Source: Crateriforma spongiae (GTDB lineage: Bacteria; Planctomycetota; Planctomycetia; Pirellulales; Pirellulaceae). Taken from it: a DNA stretch of 64,000 bases. How positions within the stretch are numbered: position 1 is the stretch's first letter; the number at the start of each line of letters is the position of its first letter. Positions 20,812 to 28,886 of the stretch are shown here, in pieces. The stretch is taken from NCBI RefSeq assembly GCF_012290005.1, contig NZ_JAAXMS010000006.1, positions 372,001 to 436,000 on the forward strand, written 5' to 3'. A program made the translations under genes and the position numbers. Below the pieces are notes generated by a model. It saw only the letters and a list, made by a program, of their open reading frames with translations, did not search any database and was not told where the DNA came from.

Positions 20812-21618
20812 ATGAATCCAGGTCCCGGTATGGACGGCTCCGATAAAAAGAGCTCCGGTACGCCACCTCAAGATGGCGTGACGATCGACCCGAAAGATCT
20901 GCGTCGGATGCTGCATGATTTGCGGGGGCCGGTCCGGCACGTCCGCGGGTTCCATAGCATTGCCGCCGAAGCTTGGCAGCGAATTGCCGACGATGACCTG
21001 CGACAGAAACATGGCGACGATGTTACCGACATCGAAGACAGTCTGAACGTGATCCAGCGGGCCGGCCGGTCGATGGACGAATTGCTGGATGCGATCCGTT
21101 CGTGGTGCATGGCCATCATGCCGCCCGATCCGGGGACGATGGTCGGCGAAAAACCGCTGACCGAAATCTTACGTCAAGTTTGGGACGATGTTTGTCGGCA
21201 GCACAGCATCGACGACGCCAGGCTGGACGTCCACGCCGGTGTCGATCCGGAGGTGGATTTCGATTCGTTCGAAAAGATGTTGCACCAAGTGTTGGACAAC
21301 GCGGTCCGTTATCGCGACGAAAAACGGACACTGGAAATTACCGTTGGTGTGAAGCCGACCGCCGAAGGATGGACGTGCCTGATTCAAGACAACGGCGTGG
21401 GGTTCCCGCCGCAGCTGGCGCCGCGATTGTTGCGGCCCTTTGAACGTGGTTCAGCAGCCAACCCGATGCGTCCCGGAATGGGGCTGGCCATCGCCGACGC
21501 TTTGGCGAAGCGTCAGAATTGCGGCCTGGTGTTGTGCGGTGAAGTCGGCGGCGGTGCCGCCGTGGAAATCACACACCCGATGCTTCGCCCGCACTCGGAC
21601 GGCCCCGATCTGGATTGA
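20812..21618 (+). CDS. Soluble histidine kinase without sensor domain
   Basis: 268 residues. DLRRMLHDLRGPVRHVRGF is a HisKA-type dimerisation helix of the phytochrome-kinase kind (SHDLR-like) with phospho-acceptor His35. An HATPase follows: HQVLDNAVRYRDE (N box), IQDNGVGFPPQ (G1) and RPGMGLAIADALAKR (G2). No transmembrane or sensory domain, so the input must come from a partner. Its 3' end overlaps the convergent response regulator gene by 50 bases; the pair is probably functionally linked but cannot be cotranscribed. Confidence 0.85.
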   Translation: MNPGPGMDGSDKKSSGTPPQDGVTIDPKDLRRMLHDLRGPVRHVRGFHSIAAEAWQRIADDDLRQKHGDDVTDIEDSLNVIQRAGRSMDELLDAIRSWCMAIMPPDPGTMVGEKPLTEILRQVWDDVCRQHSIDDARLDVHAGVDPEVDFDSFEKMLHQVLDNAVRYRDEKRTLEITVGVKPTAEGWTCLIQDNGVGFPPQLAPRLLRPFERGSAANPMRPGMGLAIADALAKRQNCGLVLCGEVGGGAAVEITHPMLRPHSDGPDLD

Positions 21619-22252
21619 CCGTCAGCAACAGCTTGAACAGTTCGACTTCGTTTTGAACGTCCAACTTTTCAAACAATTTGCCCCGGTGCTTGGACGCGGT
21701 CTGGACAGAAATGCCAAGGCTCTGGCCGATCTCCTTCAGCGTCTTTCCGGCCGCCAGCAATTCCATGACCTCGCGTTCGCGAGGGGAAATGCGGTCCAAG
21801 TTGATCAGGGATTGTTCACGGATCCGGCTGACGTGTTCCGTGTCTTCGCTATGGCGCAAAGCTTTCTGGATCACTTGCACCAGCTCGTGCGGGTTAAAGC
21901 TCTTCTCGATGAAATCGAAGACCCCGCTTTTGAACGCTTCACGACAGGTCGCCGCATCCGCGTGCGCGGTGACGACGATGATCGGAATCGAACTGCCGCG
22001 GCTGGCCAATTCGCGGTGCAATTCCAGCCCGCTCATTTGTGGCATCATCAAGTCGACGACGATGCAACCTTTGGCCCCAAGGTCGGCGAGCTGTAAAAAT
22101 TCAGTGGGCGAAGCAAACGTGCGTACCTTCAATCCGATGGATTCGCACAGTTTCCGCAACAGCAACAAGTCGTCAGGGTAATCGTCGATCAGATAGACCA
22201 CCGACTCGGCGGTACGCCCGTTCGATGTCGTCGCTGGCATTGTGTCCGTCAT
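21569..22252 (-). CDS. FixJ-type response regulator
   Basis: 227 residues. Receiver domain (about 17-135) with acidic pair YLIDDYPDD, phospho-acceptor Asp in CIVVDLMMPQMSG, Thr in VVTAHAD and Lys in FIEKSFNP, the last typical of the FixJ/TodT branch. C-terminal LuxR-type HTH: ISPREREVMELLAAGKTLKEIGQSLGISVQTASKHRGKLFEKL. Probably a transcriptional activator partnered by the convergent sensorless kinase. The C-terminal tail is the part overlapping the kinase gene. Confidence 0.9.
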   Translation of the reverse strand: MTDTMPATTSNGRTAESVVYLIDDYPDDLLLLRKLCESIGLKVRTFASPTEFLQLADLGAKGCIVVDLMMPQMSGLELHRELASRGSSIPIIVVTAHADAATCREAFKSGVFDFIEKSFNPHELVQVIQKALRHSEDTEHVSRIREQSLINLDRISPREREVMELLAAGKTLKEIGQSLGISVQTASKHRGKLFEKLDVQNEVELFKLLLTVNPDRGRPSAGEASGV

Positions 22253-22610
22253 ACGTACAACGCTCGAATGTCAGAAAAGGATTCAAAGAGGAGGCTCAGT
22301 TTAACGTGTTTTTTACATGCCGCGTGCTTTAAGTCGGACATAAGGGCTCAGATTTTCGAATTACGCCCGTGGTCCAACCGCTGGACACTGGACATCCCAA
22401 AAAGTCTGACGCGCCACTGAGGCTCCACTTCCATTCACGTTCGGTTCAGTTTACCCGTTTCATGCGATCAATCGGAGACGAGTCGTCGTGATTTTTGATT
22501 TCAAGGTGTGCTGCAGTGACAAGTCGGTCGTCGTCTCTGCGTTTTGAAACCCTCGGGTTTCGTTTGTCTTCCGCTGTGTGGCGTGATTCATTCCCCCCCC
22601 CGTTTGTGCT
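22253..22610. other. Intergenic region with a run of nine C
   Basis: About 360 bases between the response regulator start and a degraded gene. The homopolymer (22593-22601) sits just before the remnant coding frame and could mark slippage. No gene recognised. Confidence 0.45.
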
Positions 22611-22967
22611 GTGGCCGAAATCGAAGTCGCGGTCGAAAAAATCTTCCGACAAGATTCTCGTCGCGTCTTCGCCACTTTGGCGCGGTGCTTGGGCGATTTC
22701 GATTTGGCCGAGGAAGCGTCGACTGACCGAAATCTCCCCGGCAGCCATCGAACTTTCGAATGGCATTCGATGCTCGACGAATCCGTCCAGAAATTGACCA
22801 ACGAAGCGGTACGGTGGGTTCGTCGCTGTCCGCGTCCGATGGCGGAAGACACTCACATCGAGATTCGACGTCTCTTTAAAATCGAAGACTTCGCCGACGT
22901 CGACCCCGACGGTGGCATCGCACAGAAAGAATGCCAGCTTCGCGAAACTCTGCAAAAGGAAGACTGA
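22611..22967 (+). pseudogene. Fused remnants of an ECF-type sigma factor and a YCII-family protein
   Basis: An open frame of 118 codons that joins pieces of two unrelated families. Residues about 4-36 (EVAVEKIFRQDSRRVFATLA...GDFDLAEEA) match the N-terminus of sigma factors that travel with YCII/PhnB genes. Residues about 66-115 (EAVRWVRRCPRPM, HIEIRRLFKIEDFADV, ending RETLQK) match the C-terminus of YCII/DGPF-domain proteins. The sigma -35/-10 recognition domains and the YCII catalytic N-terminus are missing. About 30 residues between them are unassigned. The stop lies two bases before the GTG of the intact VOC gene, as expected for the old operon order. Confidence 0.7.
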
Positions 22968-22969
22968 TT

Positions 22970-23425
22970 GTGACCCCCAACGTGTCGACCTATTTGTTCT
23001 TCGACGGCCACTGCGAAGAAGCACTGCGGTTCTACGAGTCCCGACTGGACGCGGAGATCCTGTTCGTCATGCGGTTCAAAGACAACCCGGAACCCAATCC
23101 CGATTGTCCAATTCCCGCAGGTTTCGACGACAAGATCATGCATGCGTCGGTTCGCATCGGAAACACCGTTGTGATGGCATCCGATGGTGCAAGCATGGCT
23201 GAAGATGCTTCGGTCGGAATGAACGGGTTTCGTATGGTTTACACCACCGATGACCCGGAACGCATCCGCCAAGTCTTTGACCACCTGGCCGATGGTGGCA
23301 AACCTGAGATGCCTCCGGTCAAAACGTTCTGGTCGCCGTCCTATGGCATGGTCACCGACAGATTCGGCGTGCCGTGGATGGTGATGTGCGTCGATCCCGA
23401 ACAAAAGCACGCCCAGGTCGATTAG
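22970..23425 (+). CDS. VOC-family (PhnB/3-demethylubiquinone methyltransferase-like) protein
   Basis: 151 residues from a GTG at 22970, preceded by AAAAGGAAG at seven bases; a longer ATG frame from 22931 would overlap the remnant upstream. Vicinal-oxygen-chelate fold: STYLFFDGHCEEALRFYES at the start and SPSYGMVTDRFGVPWMVMC at the end are hallmark strands of the PhnB-like group. Substrate unknown; members are often annotated as glyoxalase-like. It is the only intact gene of what seems to have been a YCII/sigma/VOC operon. Confidence 0.88.
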   Translation: MTPNVSTYLFFDGHCEEALRFYESRLDAEILFVMRFKDNPEPNPDCPIPAGFDDKIMHASVRIGNTVVMASDGASMAEDASVGMNGFRMVYTTDDPERIRQVFDHLADGGKPEMPPVKTFWSPSYGMVTDRFGVPWMVMCVDPEQKHAQVD

Positions 23426-23565
23426 GTGAATCGGGCGGATGGCAGTTCAGATGATCTGGTGCCACAGAGACGTCTCTTCATCGATCCCGCTGACGCGATG
23501 AGTACCGCGTTGATCCGATTCAAGTTTCGGCCGCAAGACTTTGCGACCGTTCGGTCAAGGGGCGT

Positions 23566-24555
23566 TCACTGAACCGCCGAGACATGACGAGTCAGGAAGT
23601 CACGCATCAATTGGGCGATCCTTTCGCCGCGATCTTCCAGGGCAAAATGGCCGGTGTCCAGCAAATGCAGTTCGGCGTCGGGCAAGTCACGCTGATAGGG
23701 TGTGGCTCCCGATGCGGGGAAGATTTCATCGTTCTTTCCCCACACAATCAACGTCGGCGGTTGATGCTTTCGCAGATAGGCTTGCCATGCCGGGTAACGT
23801 TTTGGGTTACTGCCGTAGTCATAAAACAGTTGCAATTGAATCGCTTGGTTTCCGGGACGGTCCAGCAACGGTTGATCGACCCGCCAGTTATCGGGACTGA
23901 TTTTCGACACATCGCGGACACCGTGGGTGTACTGCCACCGTGTGCCGTCCAACTTCAAGAACTCCTTCAACGGCTCTGCCGTCGTTTCGTTGCGATCTTT
24001 CCAGTAGGCCCGAAGCGGATCCCAGAACGTGCCCAGACCTTCTTCGTAAGCATTCCCGTTTTGGATGACCAGTGACTGAACCCGATCGGGATGCCGTACG
24101 GCCAATCGGAAACCGACCGGAGCACCGTAGTCCATCAAGTACAAGCTGTATCGCTTGATTTCACGTTGATCCAACCAATGACCGATCACATCCGCCAAGC
24201 GATCGAACGTGTAATCGAACTGGTCGACCGAAGGCATGGAACTGTTGCCAAAACCGGGATAGTCCGGCGCGATCACGTGAAAGCGATCAGACAGTCCTGG
24301 GATCAGGTTGCGGAACATGTGTGACGACGTCGGGAAACCGTGCAGCAACACGATCGTCGGCGCGTCGGCCGGTCCCGATTCGCGATAAAAGATCTCCAGT
24401 TCGTCGACCGTGTCGGTGCGATGGTGCACTGTCGTCGTCGTGTCCGACCGATCGGCCGCTCGAACGGTCGTGCGGGGCTCCGACCCGACGACGGCGGGTG
24501 AAGCAAGAAGCGTCAGGGTCAATAGAGCCAATGCTCCGGTGTAACGGTATGTCAT
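23566..24555 (-). CDS. Exported alpha/beta hydrolase (haloalkane dehalogenase/epoxide hydrolase-like)
   Basis: 329 residues with a signal peptide ([21 protein letters not shown]). [12 protein letters not shown] is the oxyanion-hole loop; the nucleophile is Asp in [14 protein letters not shown] (about residue 138), matching the D-(W/Y)-G-(A/G)-P-x-G nucleophile elbow of dehalogenases and epoxide hydrolases. WGKNDEIFP supplies the acid and DTGHFALED the His. Last gene of a two-gene leftward operon with the NTF2-like protein (76-base gap). An exported member of this class is less usual than a cytoplasmic one. Confidence 0.85.
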   Translation of the reverse strand: MTYRYTGALALLTLTLLASPAVVGSEPRTTVRAADRSDTTTTVHHRTDTVDELEIFYRESGPADAPTIVLLHGFPTSSHMFRNLIPGLSDRFHVIAPDYPGFGNSSMPSVDQFDYTFDRLADVIGHWLDQREIKRYSLYLMDYGAPVGFRLAVRHPDRVQSLVIQNGNAYEEGLGTFWDPLRAYWKDRNETTAEPLKEFLKLDGTRWQYTHGVRDVSKISPDNWRVDQPLLDRPGNQAIQLQLFYDYGSNPKRYPAWQAYLRKHQPPTLIVWGKNDEIFPASGATPYQRDLPDAELHLLDTGHFALEDRGERIAQLMRDFLTRHVSAVQ

Positions 24556-24631
24556 TTAAGTGGGCTTGTTTTTGAATGTGGTTGTGTGTTGATTCAATCG
24601 TTGTCAGGTTTTGGAAAAGACCGCGTGTGTG

Positions 24632-25228
24632 TTAGTTCGTCGCGGCGTCAACCAGGCGTCGTTCGGTCGGCTCAATCGCAACGTCATTGGCACTCATGTC
24701 ACGACGTTGCATCAGACCGTCGTCGTCGAATTCCCAGTGTTCATTGCCATGCGTGCGAAACCATTGCCCGGTGGCATCGTGCCATTCGTATTCAAAACGG
24801 ACAGAGATCCGGTTTTCGGTGAAGCTCCATAGTTCCTTCTCCAATCGGTAATCCAGTTCGCGTTGCCATTTGTCCGTCAGGAATTCCGTGATCGCTTCGC
24901 GTCCGACAAAGAACTGGTCTCGATTTCGCCATTGGGAATCGACGCTGTAGGCGCGAGCAACGCGGTGCGGGTCACGGCTGTTCCAAGCGTCTTCGGCCGC
25001 CTGGACCTTGGCCAAAGCCGACTTGCGATCGAACGGAGGCCGGATGTCCGTCGGAAGGACGGCCGCGGTTGCACAGCTGTCGGTTGCACAGCTGTCGGTG
25101 GTGCAGCTGTCGGTGGTGCAGCTGTCGGTGGTGCAGCTGTCGGTGGTGCAGCTGTCGGTGGTGCAGCTGTCGGTGGTGCAGCTGTCGGTGGTGCAGCTGT
25201 CGGTGGTGCAGGTGGTTTCGTGATTCAT
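24632..25228 (-). CDS. NTF2-like (DUF1348) protein with N-terminal CTTDS repeat
   Basis: 198 residues. The first 55 residues are MNHETT followed by eight exact CTTDS pentapeptides, one CATDS and a partial CAT. The remaining 140 residues are a DUF1348/NTF2-like domain: [44 protein letters not shown], then [12 protein letters not shown] and [23 protein letters not shown]. These alpha+beta barrels bind small molecules; DUF1348 proteins normally start at the [17 protein letters not shown]-type helix and have no repeat. Gene is first of the operon with the hydrolase and diverges from the sigma-54 activator. Confidence 0.85.
   Translation of the reverse strand: MNHETTCTTDSCTTDSCTTDSCTTDSCTTDSCTTDSCTTDSCTTDSCATDSCATAAVLPTDIRPPFDRKSALAKVQAAEDAWNSRDPHRVARAYSVDSQWRNRDQFFVGREAITEFLTDKWQRELDYRLEKELWSFTENRISVRFEYEWHDATGQWFRTHGNEHWEFDDDGLMQRRDMSANDVAIEPTERRLVDAATN
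25071..25205. repeat. 15-bp in-frame tandem repeat, nine full units
   Basis: Nine consecutive 15-base units (GTGCAGCTGTCGGTG and two early variants starting GCACAG) inside the NTF2-like gene, each encoding one pentapeptide on the minus strand. Seven units are nearly identical, which points to recent expansion by slippage. The unit length keeps the frame whatever the copy number. Confidence 0.95.
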
Positions 25229-25355
25229 GGCGTCGTTTCGTCTTTCTAATCAAGCGTTCGTGTTGAAATCGGACCCTCCAAAACCTTGGGATTTCCGTGC
25301 ATGGCTTTTCATGAACGGCCGCTAGATCTCGGCGATCTCGTTGCGTGTCCGCTTA

Positions 25356-25373
25356 GGCACAAACCATGCCGAA
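25356..25373 (-). promoter_or_regulatory. Candidate sigma-54 (-24/-12) promoter of the NTF2-like/hydrolase operon
   Basis: Reading leftward, CGGCATGGTTTGTGCC has GG and GC exactly ten bases apart with the CA after GG and TGC at -12, close to TGGCACG-N4-TTGC. It would start transcription near 25345, about 115 bases before the NTF2-like start. Short motif, so chance occurrence is possible. Confidence 0.4.
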
Positions 25374-25451
25374 ATCTCGTGGTTTTTCGTAAGCCGTTGT
25401 AAGTAAAGGGGTTAAGTTGTTTTGTGGTGCAGTCCGAAAAAACGTGAGAAA

Positions 25452-25492
25452 TCACGAATCGTGAAAAGTCATTTGCAGGGCATGAAAAGTCA
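25452..25492. promoter_or_regulatory. Candidate operator: inverted repeat plus paired direct repeats
   Basis: TCACGA-A-TCGTGA (25452-25464) is a perfect 6-1-6 inverted repeat. TGAAAAGTCA occurs at 25462-25471 and again at 25483-25492, a 21-base step (two helical turns). The block is 15-55 bases before the activator ATG and 80-120 bases upstream of the candidate -24/-12 element, the usual place for an enhancer-binding protein and for autoregulation. Confidence 0.5.
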
Positions 25493-25506
25493 CTATTCTG
25501 TCGCAG

Positions 25507-27129
25507 ATGAAACCGCCACCTGAATTAAGTTGTGATGACGCCGAATCGTTTCAAGCGTTGCTGCTGGAAATGGCTCGACAACGAGATATCGATTCGCTGC
25601 TGCGATTGATCGTCGGACGGCTATGCCGAACCTCCAGCATCGCCCTGGCACGTCTGTGGCTGATCCAGCCTGGCGATATTTGCCAGCGATGTGTTTTTGC
25701 CGATGAATGCCCCGACCGGTCGCAGTGTTTGCATTTGGTCGCGAGCGACGGCGTTTCACAGTCGACCGGATCTCGTTGGGATCGTCTGGACGGGCGGTTT
25801 CAACGTTTTCCGATCGGCATTCGCAAAGTCGGGCACATCGCGGCAACCGGCGACGTCGTGGAAGTGACCGACATCAGCGAAGGGTCTCCTTGGATCGTGC
25901 GACCGGAATGGGCCACCTCCGAAGGAATTCGTGGGTTTGTCGGGCAACCGTTGGTGCACCAGTCGGACGTTCTTGGCGTCTTGGGTGTCTTCTTGCGTGC
26001 CCCGGTCTGGGCGGCAGGACGTTCTTGGTTGCGAATCATCGCCGACCATGCGGCGGTTACGATCGCAAACACCCGAGCATTGCAGCGGATCGAACACTTG
26101 ACCCAACAGTTGGAATTGGAAAACGAGTATCTGAAAGACGAGATCTGCTCATCGTTACAGTTCGGCGAGATCGTTGGGCAAAGTGCGGCACTGCAAAAGG
26201 TCTTGCAGCAAGTCGCGTTGGTGGCCCCGACCGACAGTAACGTCTTGATCCTTGGCGAATCAGGCGTTGGCAAAGAGCTGATCGCTCGTGCGATTCATCA
26301 ACAAAGCCCGCGGCACGATCGCCCGCTGATCAAAGTCAACTGCGCATCGATTCCGCGTGACCTTTTTGAAAGCGAATTCTTTGGCCACACCCAAGGCGCG
26401 TTCACCGGTGCGGTCCGGGATCGTGTGGGACGGTTTGAATTGGCCGATGGCGGAACGCTGTTCTTGGACGAAATTGGCGAAGTCCCGCTGGAGATGCAAA
26501 GCAAACTATTACGTGTGTTACAGGAAGGCACCTACGAACGCATTGGTGAAGAACAGACGCGTCAGGCCGATGTTCGAATTGTTGCGGCAACGAATCGCGA
26601 CCTACCAAAAGAGGCGGCCGAAAAGAAATTTCGCGAAGACCTGTATTATCGACTCAGCGTGTTTCCGATCGAAGTCATGCCGCTGCGGCAACGGGTCGAA
26701 GACATCCCCTTGCTGGCATCCCACTTTCTGCAGACGTGTGCCCGCCAGATCGGAGTCGACCAACCGACGTTGAAACAGCGACACGTGCGTGAACTGATGG
26801 CGTATCGGTGGCCGGGCAATATCCGGGAACTGCAAAACGTCATTGAGCGTGCGGTGATCCGTTCGCAAACCGGACCGCTGCGGTTTGACTTGCCACAGAC
26901 GTTGGACCAGCGTGCGGCGATGGTCTCGTCACCGACACCGGAACGGGCTGATACCTTGATGACCGACGAAGAAATGCGGCGGATCGAACGTCAAAACATG
27001 ATTGACGTGTTGGAGGCCCATCGGTGGAAGATTTCCGGCGACCAGGGAGCCGCCCAATTCCTGGGGTTGCATCCCGCAACGCTCTCATCACGGATGCGAT
27101 CGATGGGGATTCGCCGTCCCAGAAAGTGA
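25507..27129 (+). CDS. GAF-domain sigma-54-dependent transcriptional activator
   Basis: 540 residues. N-terminal GAF domain (about 15-200) with a Cys cluster [20 protein letters not shown] (from about residue 58), a pattern seen in a subset of GAF sensors and able to bind a metal or respond to redox. Coiled linker (about 198-215), then the AAA+ domain: GESGVGKE (Walker A, about 250), [16 protein letters not shown] (the GAFTGA sigma-54 contact loop), [11 protein letters not shown] (Walker B), and [18 protein letters not shown]-terminal Fis-type HTH (about 505-540). It drives RNA polymerase with sigma-54 in response to a ligand or redox signal. Likely targets are the divergent NTF2-like operon and/or the convergent heme operon. 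Confidence 0.93.
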   Translation: MKPPPELSCDDAESFQALLLEMARQRDIDSLLRLIVGRLCRTSSIALARLWLIQPGDICQRCVFADECPDRSQCLHLVASDGVSQSTGSRWDRLDGRFQRFPIGIRKVGHIAATGDVVEVTDISEGSPWIVRPEWATSEGIRGFVGQPLVHQSDVLGVLGVFLRAPVWAAGRSWLRIIADHAAVTIANTRALQRIEHLTQQLELENEYLKDEICSSLQFGEIVGQSAALQKVLQQVALVAPTDSNVLILGESGVGKELIARAIHQQSPRHDRPLIKVNCASIPRDLFESEFFGHTQGAFTGAVRDRVGRFELADGGTLFLDEIGEVPLEMQSKLLRVLQEGTYERIGEEQTRQADVRIVAATNRDLPKEAAEKKFREDLYYRLSVFPIEVMPLRQRVEDIPLLASHFLQTCARQIGVDQPTLKQRHVRELMAYRWPGNIRELQNVIERAVIRSQTGPLRFDLPQTLDQRAAMVSSPTPERADTLMTDEEMRRIERQNMIDVLEAHRWKISGDQGAAQFLGLHPATLSSRMRSMGIRRPRK

Positions 27130-27156
27130 CGCCGAACGCACCCTTTGTCGTGGCCC

Positions 27157-27753
27157 CTATCGATGACGTGCGTGACAGGAATTGCAATTGACGGCACGGC
27201 GGAATCGGGGCAACGCTTCATCGCCCTGTTGCAACACCGCTTCAGCGGCGTCGGCCAATTCGCCGGCTCGCGTTTGAAAATCCAAAGGGTCACCTTTGGG
27301 CGGCACTTGTGATGCCAAGTGCCGATACATACGCACGACTAACCGCCCCAGATCCGGATCGACCGGCGGTTTCAGCCATTCTCGATAGGCCTTTGATTCG
27401 TGGACCCTTTGCATCACGTCGCCGATAGAAAGCGACTCGATCTGTTCACTGGTTAGCGGCGACAGACCGTAGGTGGCCAAACCGGATTCAATCATTGCCT
27501 GACCCGTCGCGTTGGCATTCGCATGGTCCGACGGGCTGGCAACCATTTGGTCGGCCTCGGTTTGTGCAACCGCCGACGGCGTTTCGGCTAAGTCAGGAAC
27601 GGGTGGCAACGACGATTCGTTGCACCCGATCAAAATCAAGGCGGGCGCGCCGATCAACAGGGGGCACCGGATCCACGGGCGCGATGGCGCAAGACAACCA
27701 GGGCGCCGCGGGGCACGCATCCGGTGGGAACGAATCATCCGGATTGCGTTCAT
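27157..27753 (-). CDS. Monoheme c-type lipoprotein
   Basis: 198 residues. A basic N-terminus and hydrophobic stretch end in LILIGCNESS, a lipobox, so it is probably a lipid-anchored periplasmic protein. The only heme motif, CNSCHARHR, is at the very C-terminus, an arrangement known for small cytochrome-like subunits. The middle is helical without recognised domain. Its ATG overlaps the globin stop (ATGA, four bases), so it is the last gene of the heme operon. Possible role: terminal electron carrier or heme-based sensor. Confidence 0.78.
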   Translation of the reverse strand: MNAIRMIRSHRMRAPRRPGCLAPSRPWIRCPLLIGAPALILIGCNESSLPPVPDLAETPSAVAQTEADQMVASPSDHANANATGQAMIESGLATYGLSPLTSEQIESLSIGDVMQRVHESKAYREWLKPPVDPDLGRLVVRMYRHLASQVPPKGDPLDFQTRAGELADAAEAVLQQGDEALPRFRRAVNCNSCHARHR

Positions 27754-28166
27754 GCGGCTTGCTCGTGTGCCGCATCCAGCATGACGGTACTAAGCGTCAC
27801 GTAGGTTTCGGTCCAAGCCTCTTTGACGTCGGCAGTAAAGGCTTCACCAAGTCCCTGCTCAAGCGTCCAAAGTAGGGCCTGGCCGACGGTCTGGTAACTT
27901 TGATCGGGCACGCCGTATTCAACGTGTCGTCTTCCCAGGTCTTTTAGTGCGGGAAGCAAGGAATCAAGCTTCGTTAGCGATGCGACGGCCAGGCTGAGCG
28001 TTGCCATTAACTTTTTGCCTTGTTCTTTCATGTCGCCTTTGAACAAAGGTTTCAAGCTCGGGTCCAACTCAAACAATTTGCCGTAGAACAGTTCGGCGGC
28101 CTGTTCGGAGATCGGTTTGACTTGTTCCCAAGATGATTGGACAAGTTCGATTTGAACGGGAGTCAT
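27750..28166 (-). CDS. Single-domain globin
   Basis: 138 residues with a complete globin fold of the flavohemoglobin-head kind: VQSSWEQVKPISEQAAELFYGKLFELDPSLKPLF (helices A-C), DLGRRHVEYGV with proximal His, and ALLWTLEQGLGEAFTADVKEAW (helices G-H). No reductase domain, so it needs an external electron donor. Relatives bind O2 or NO and detoxify NO. Position between a DUF3365 heme protein and a monoheme lipoprotein suggests a nitrosative or low-oxygen role. Cytoplasmic, no signal peptide. Confidence 0.9.
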   Translation of the reverse strand: MTPVQIELVQSSWEQVKPISEQAAELFYGKLFELDPSLKPLFKGDMKEQGKKLMATLSLAVASLTKLDSLLPALKDLGRRHVEYGVPDQSYQTVGQALLWTLEQGLGEAFTADVKEAWTETYVTLSTVMLDAAHEQAA

Positions 28167-28232
28167 GGTTTCTATCCGTATGGTGAGTCAAATAATGGCT
28201 GCGATGGAAATCAACGTTAGAGATGGTGAAAG

Positions 28233-28862
28233 TTAGGGCAGCGGGATTCGAACCAAAACGCCACCCATGACGTCGTCTTTTTCGAACTCGGGGTAATCGT
28301 CGCCGCGGTTGGGGTGGTCGTTGTGACACGTCCAACAAGCCTCAGCAACGGCGCGATCCGGGTATACGGCGACGAAGTAGTTGGTATCACCCAGGACTTC
28401 TTCCCCGTAAAAGTTTTCACCTGGGTTTTCGACGATGTATTGCAACGCTTCTTTTTCCAAGTCGGTCTTGGCTTGGTGTTGTTCGTTCAAAGGCCACGAC
28501 GATCGCAACGCATAGGTGAAGCCGGCTTCCTTGTTTTCGTCGACCAATTCGGCACCCATTCGAAACATCTGGGCGGGCAAAGGAATGGCATCGTCGGAAT
28601 CTTCCCAGTACTCATCAGCGGTGACGACGGATTCCTGTTTCTTTAAGTTTGTCACGACGTGGGTCGCATACACGGTGCGGTCGGCCATCATCACTGCATG
28701 CACGCCATCGGCGAATTGTTGCGGTGTGATCGTTGGTCCGCTGGAACTGCTGCTGGCTTCGCTGGAACCGCATCCTGTAATCGATAAGGTGCCAACAACG
28801 ACTGCCGATAGGCCGGCGACCGCAAAGAAGACTCGCTGAATTGTCATACTTTGAAAACTCAT
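28233..28862 (-). CDS. DUF3365 (Tll0287-like) heme-binding lipoprotein
   Basis: 209 residues. Signal sequence IQRVFFAVAGLSAVVVGTLSITGC ends in a lipobox. The domain has the DUF3365 layout: helical start, DAIPLPAQMFRMG, a long loop, then FVAVYPDRAVAEACWTCHNDHP with the CxxCH c-type heme motif, and DVMGGVLVRIPL at the end. These domains are heme-binding PAS-like sensors or redox modules. An alternative ATG five codons in is equally possible. Third gene of the operon, 24 bases after the oligoheme cytochrome. Confidence 0.88.
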   Translation of the reverse strand: MSFQSMTIQRVFFAVAGLSAVVVGTLSITGCGSSEASSSSSGPTITPQQFADGVHAVMMADRTVYATHVVTNLKKQESVVTADEYWEDSDDAIPLPAQMFRMGAELVDENKEAGFTYALRSSWPLNEQHQAKTDLEKEALQYIVENPGENFYGEEVLGDTNYFVAVYPDRAVAEACWTCHNDHPNRGDDYPEFEKDDVMGGVLVRIPLP

Positions 28863-28886
28863 TCAGAAAAGGTGAAGAACAGGAAA

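Noticed and set aside
25071-25205. CRISPR-like repetition
   Set aside because: Units are 15 bases, directly adjacent with no spacers, and encode an in-frame pentapeptide.
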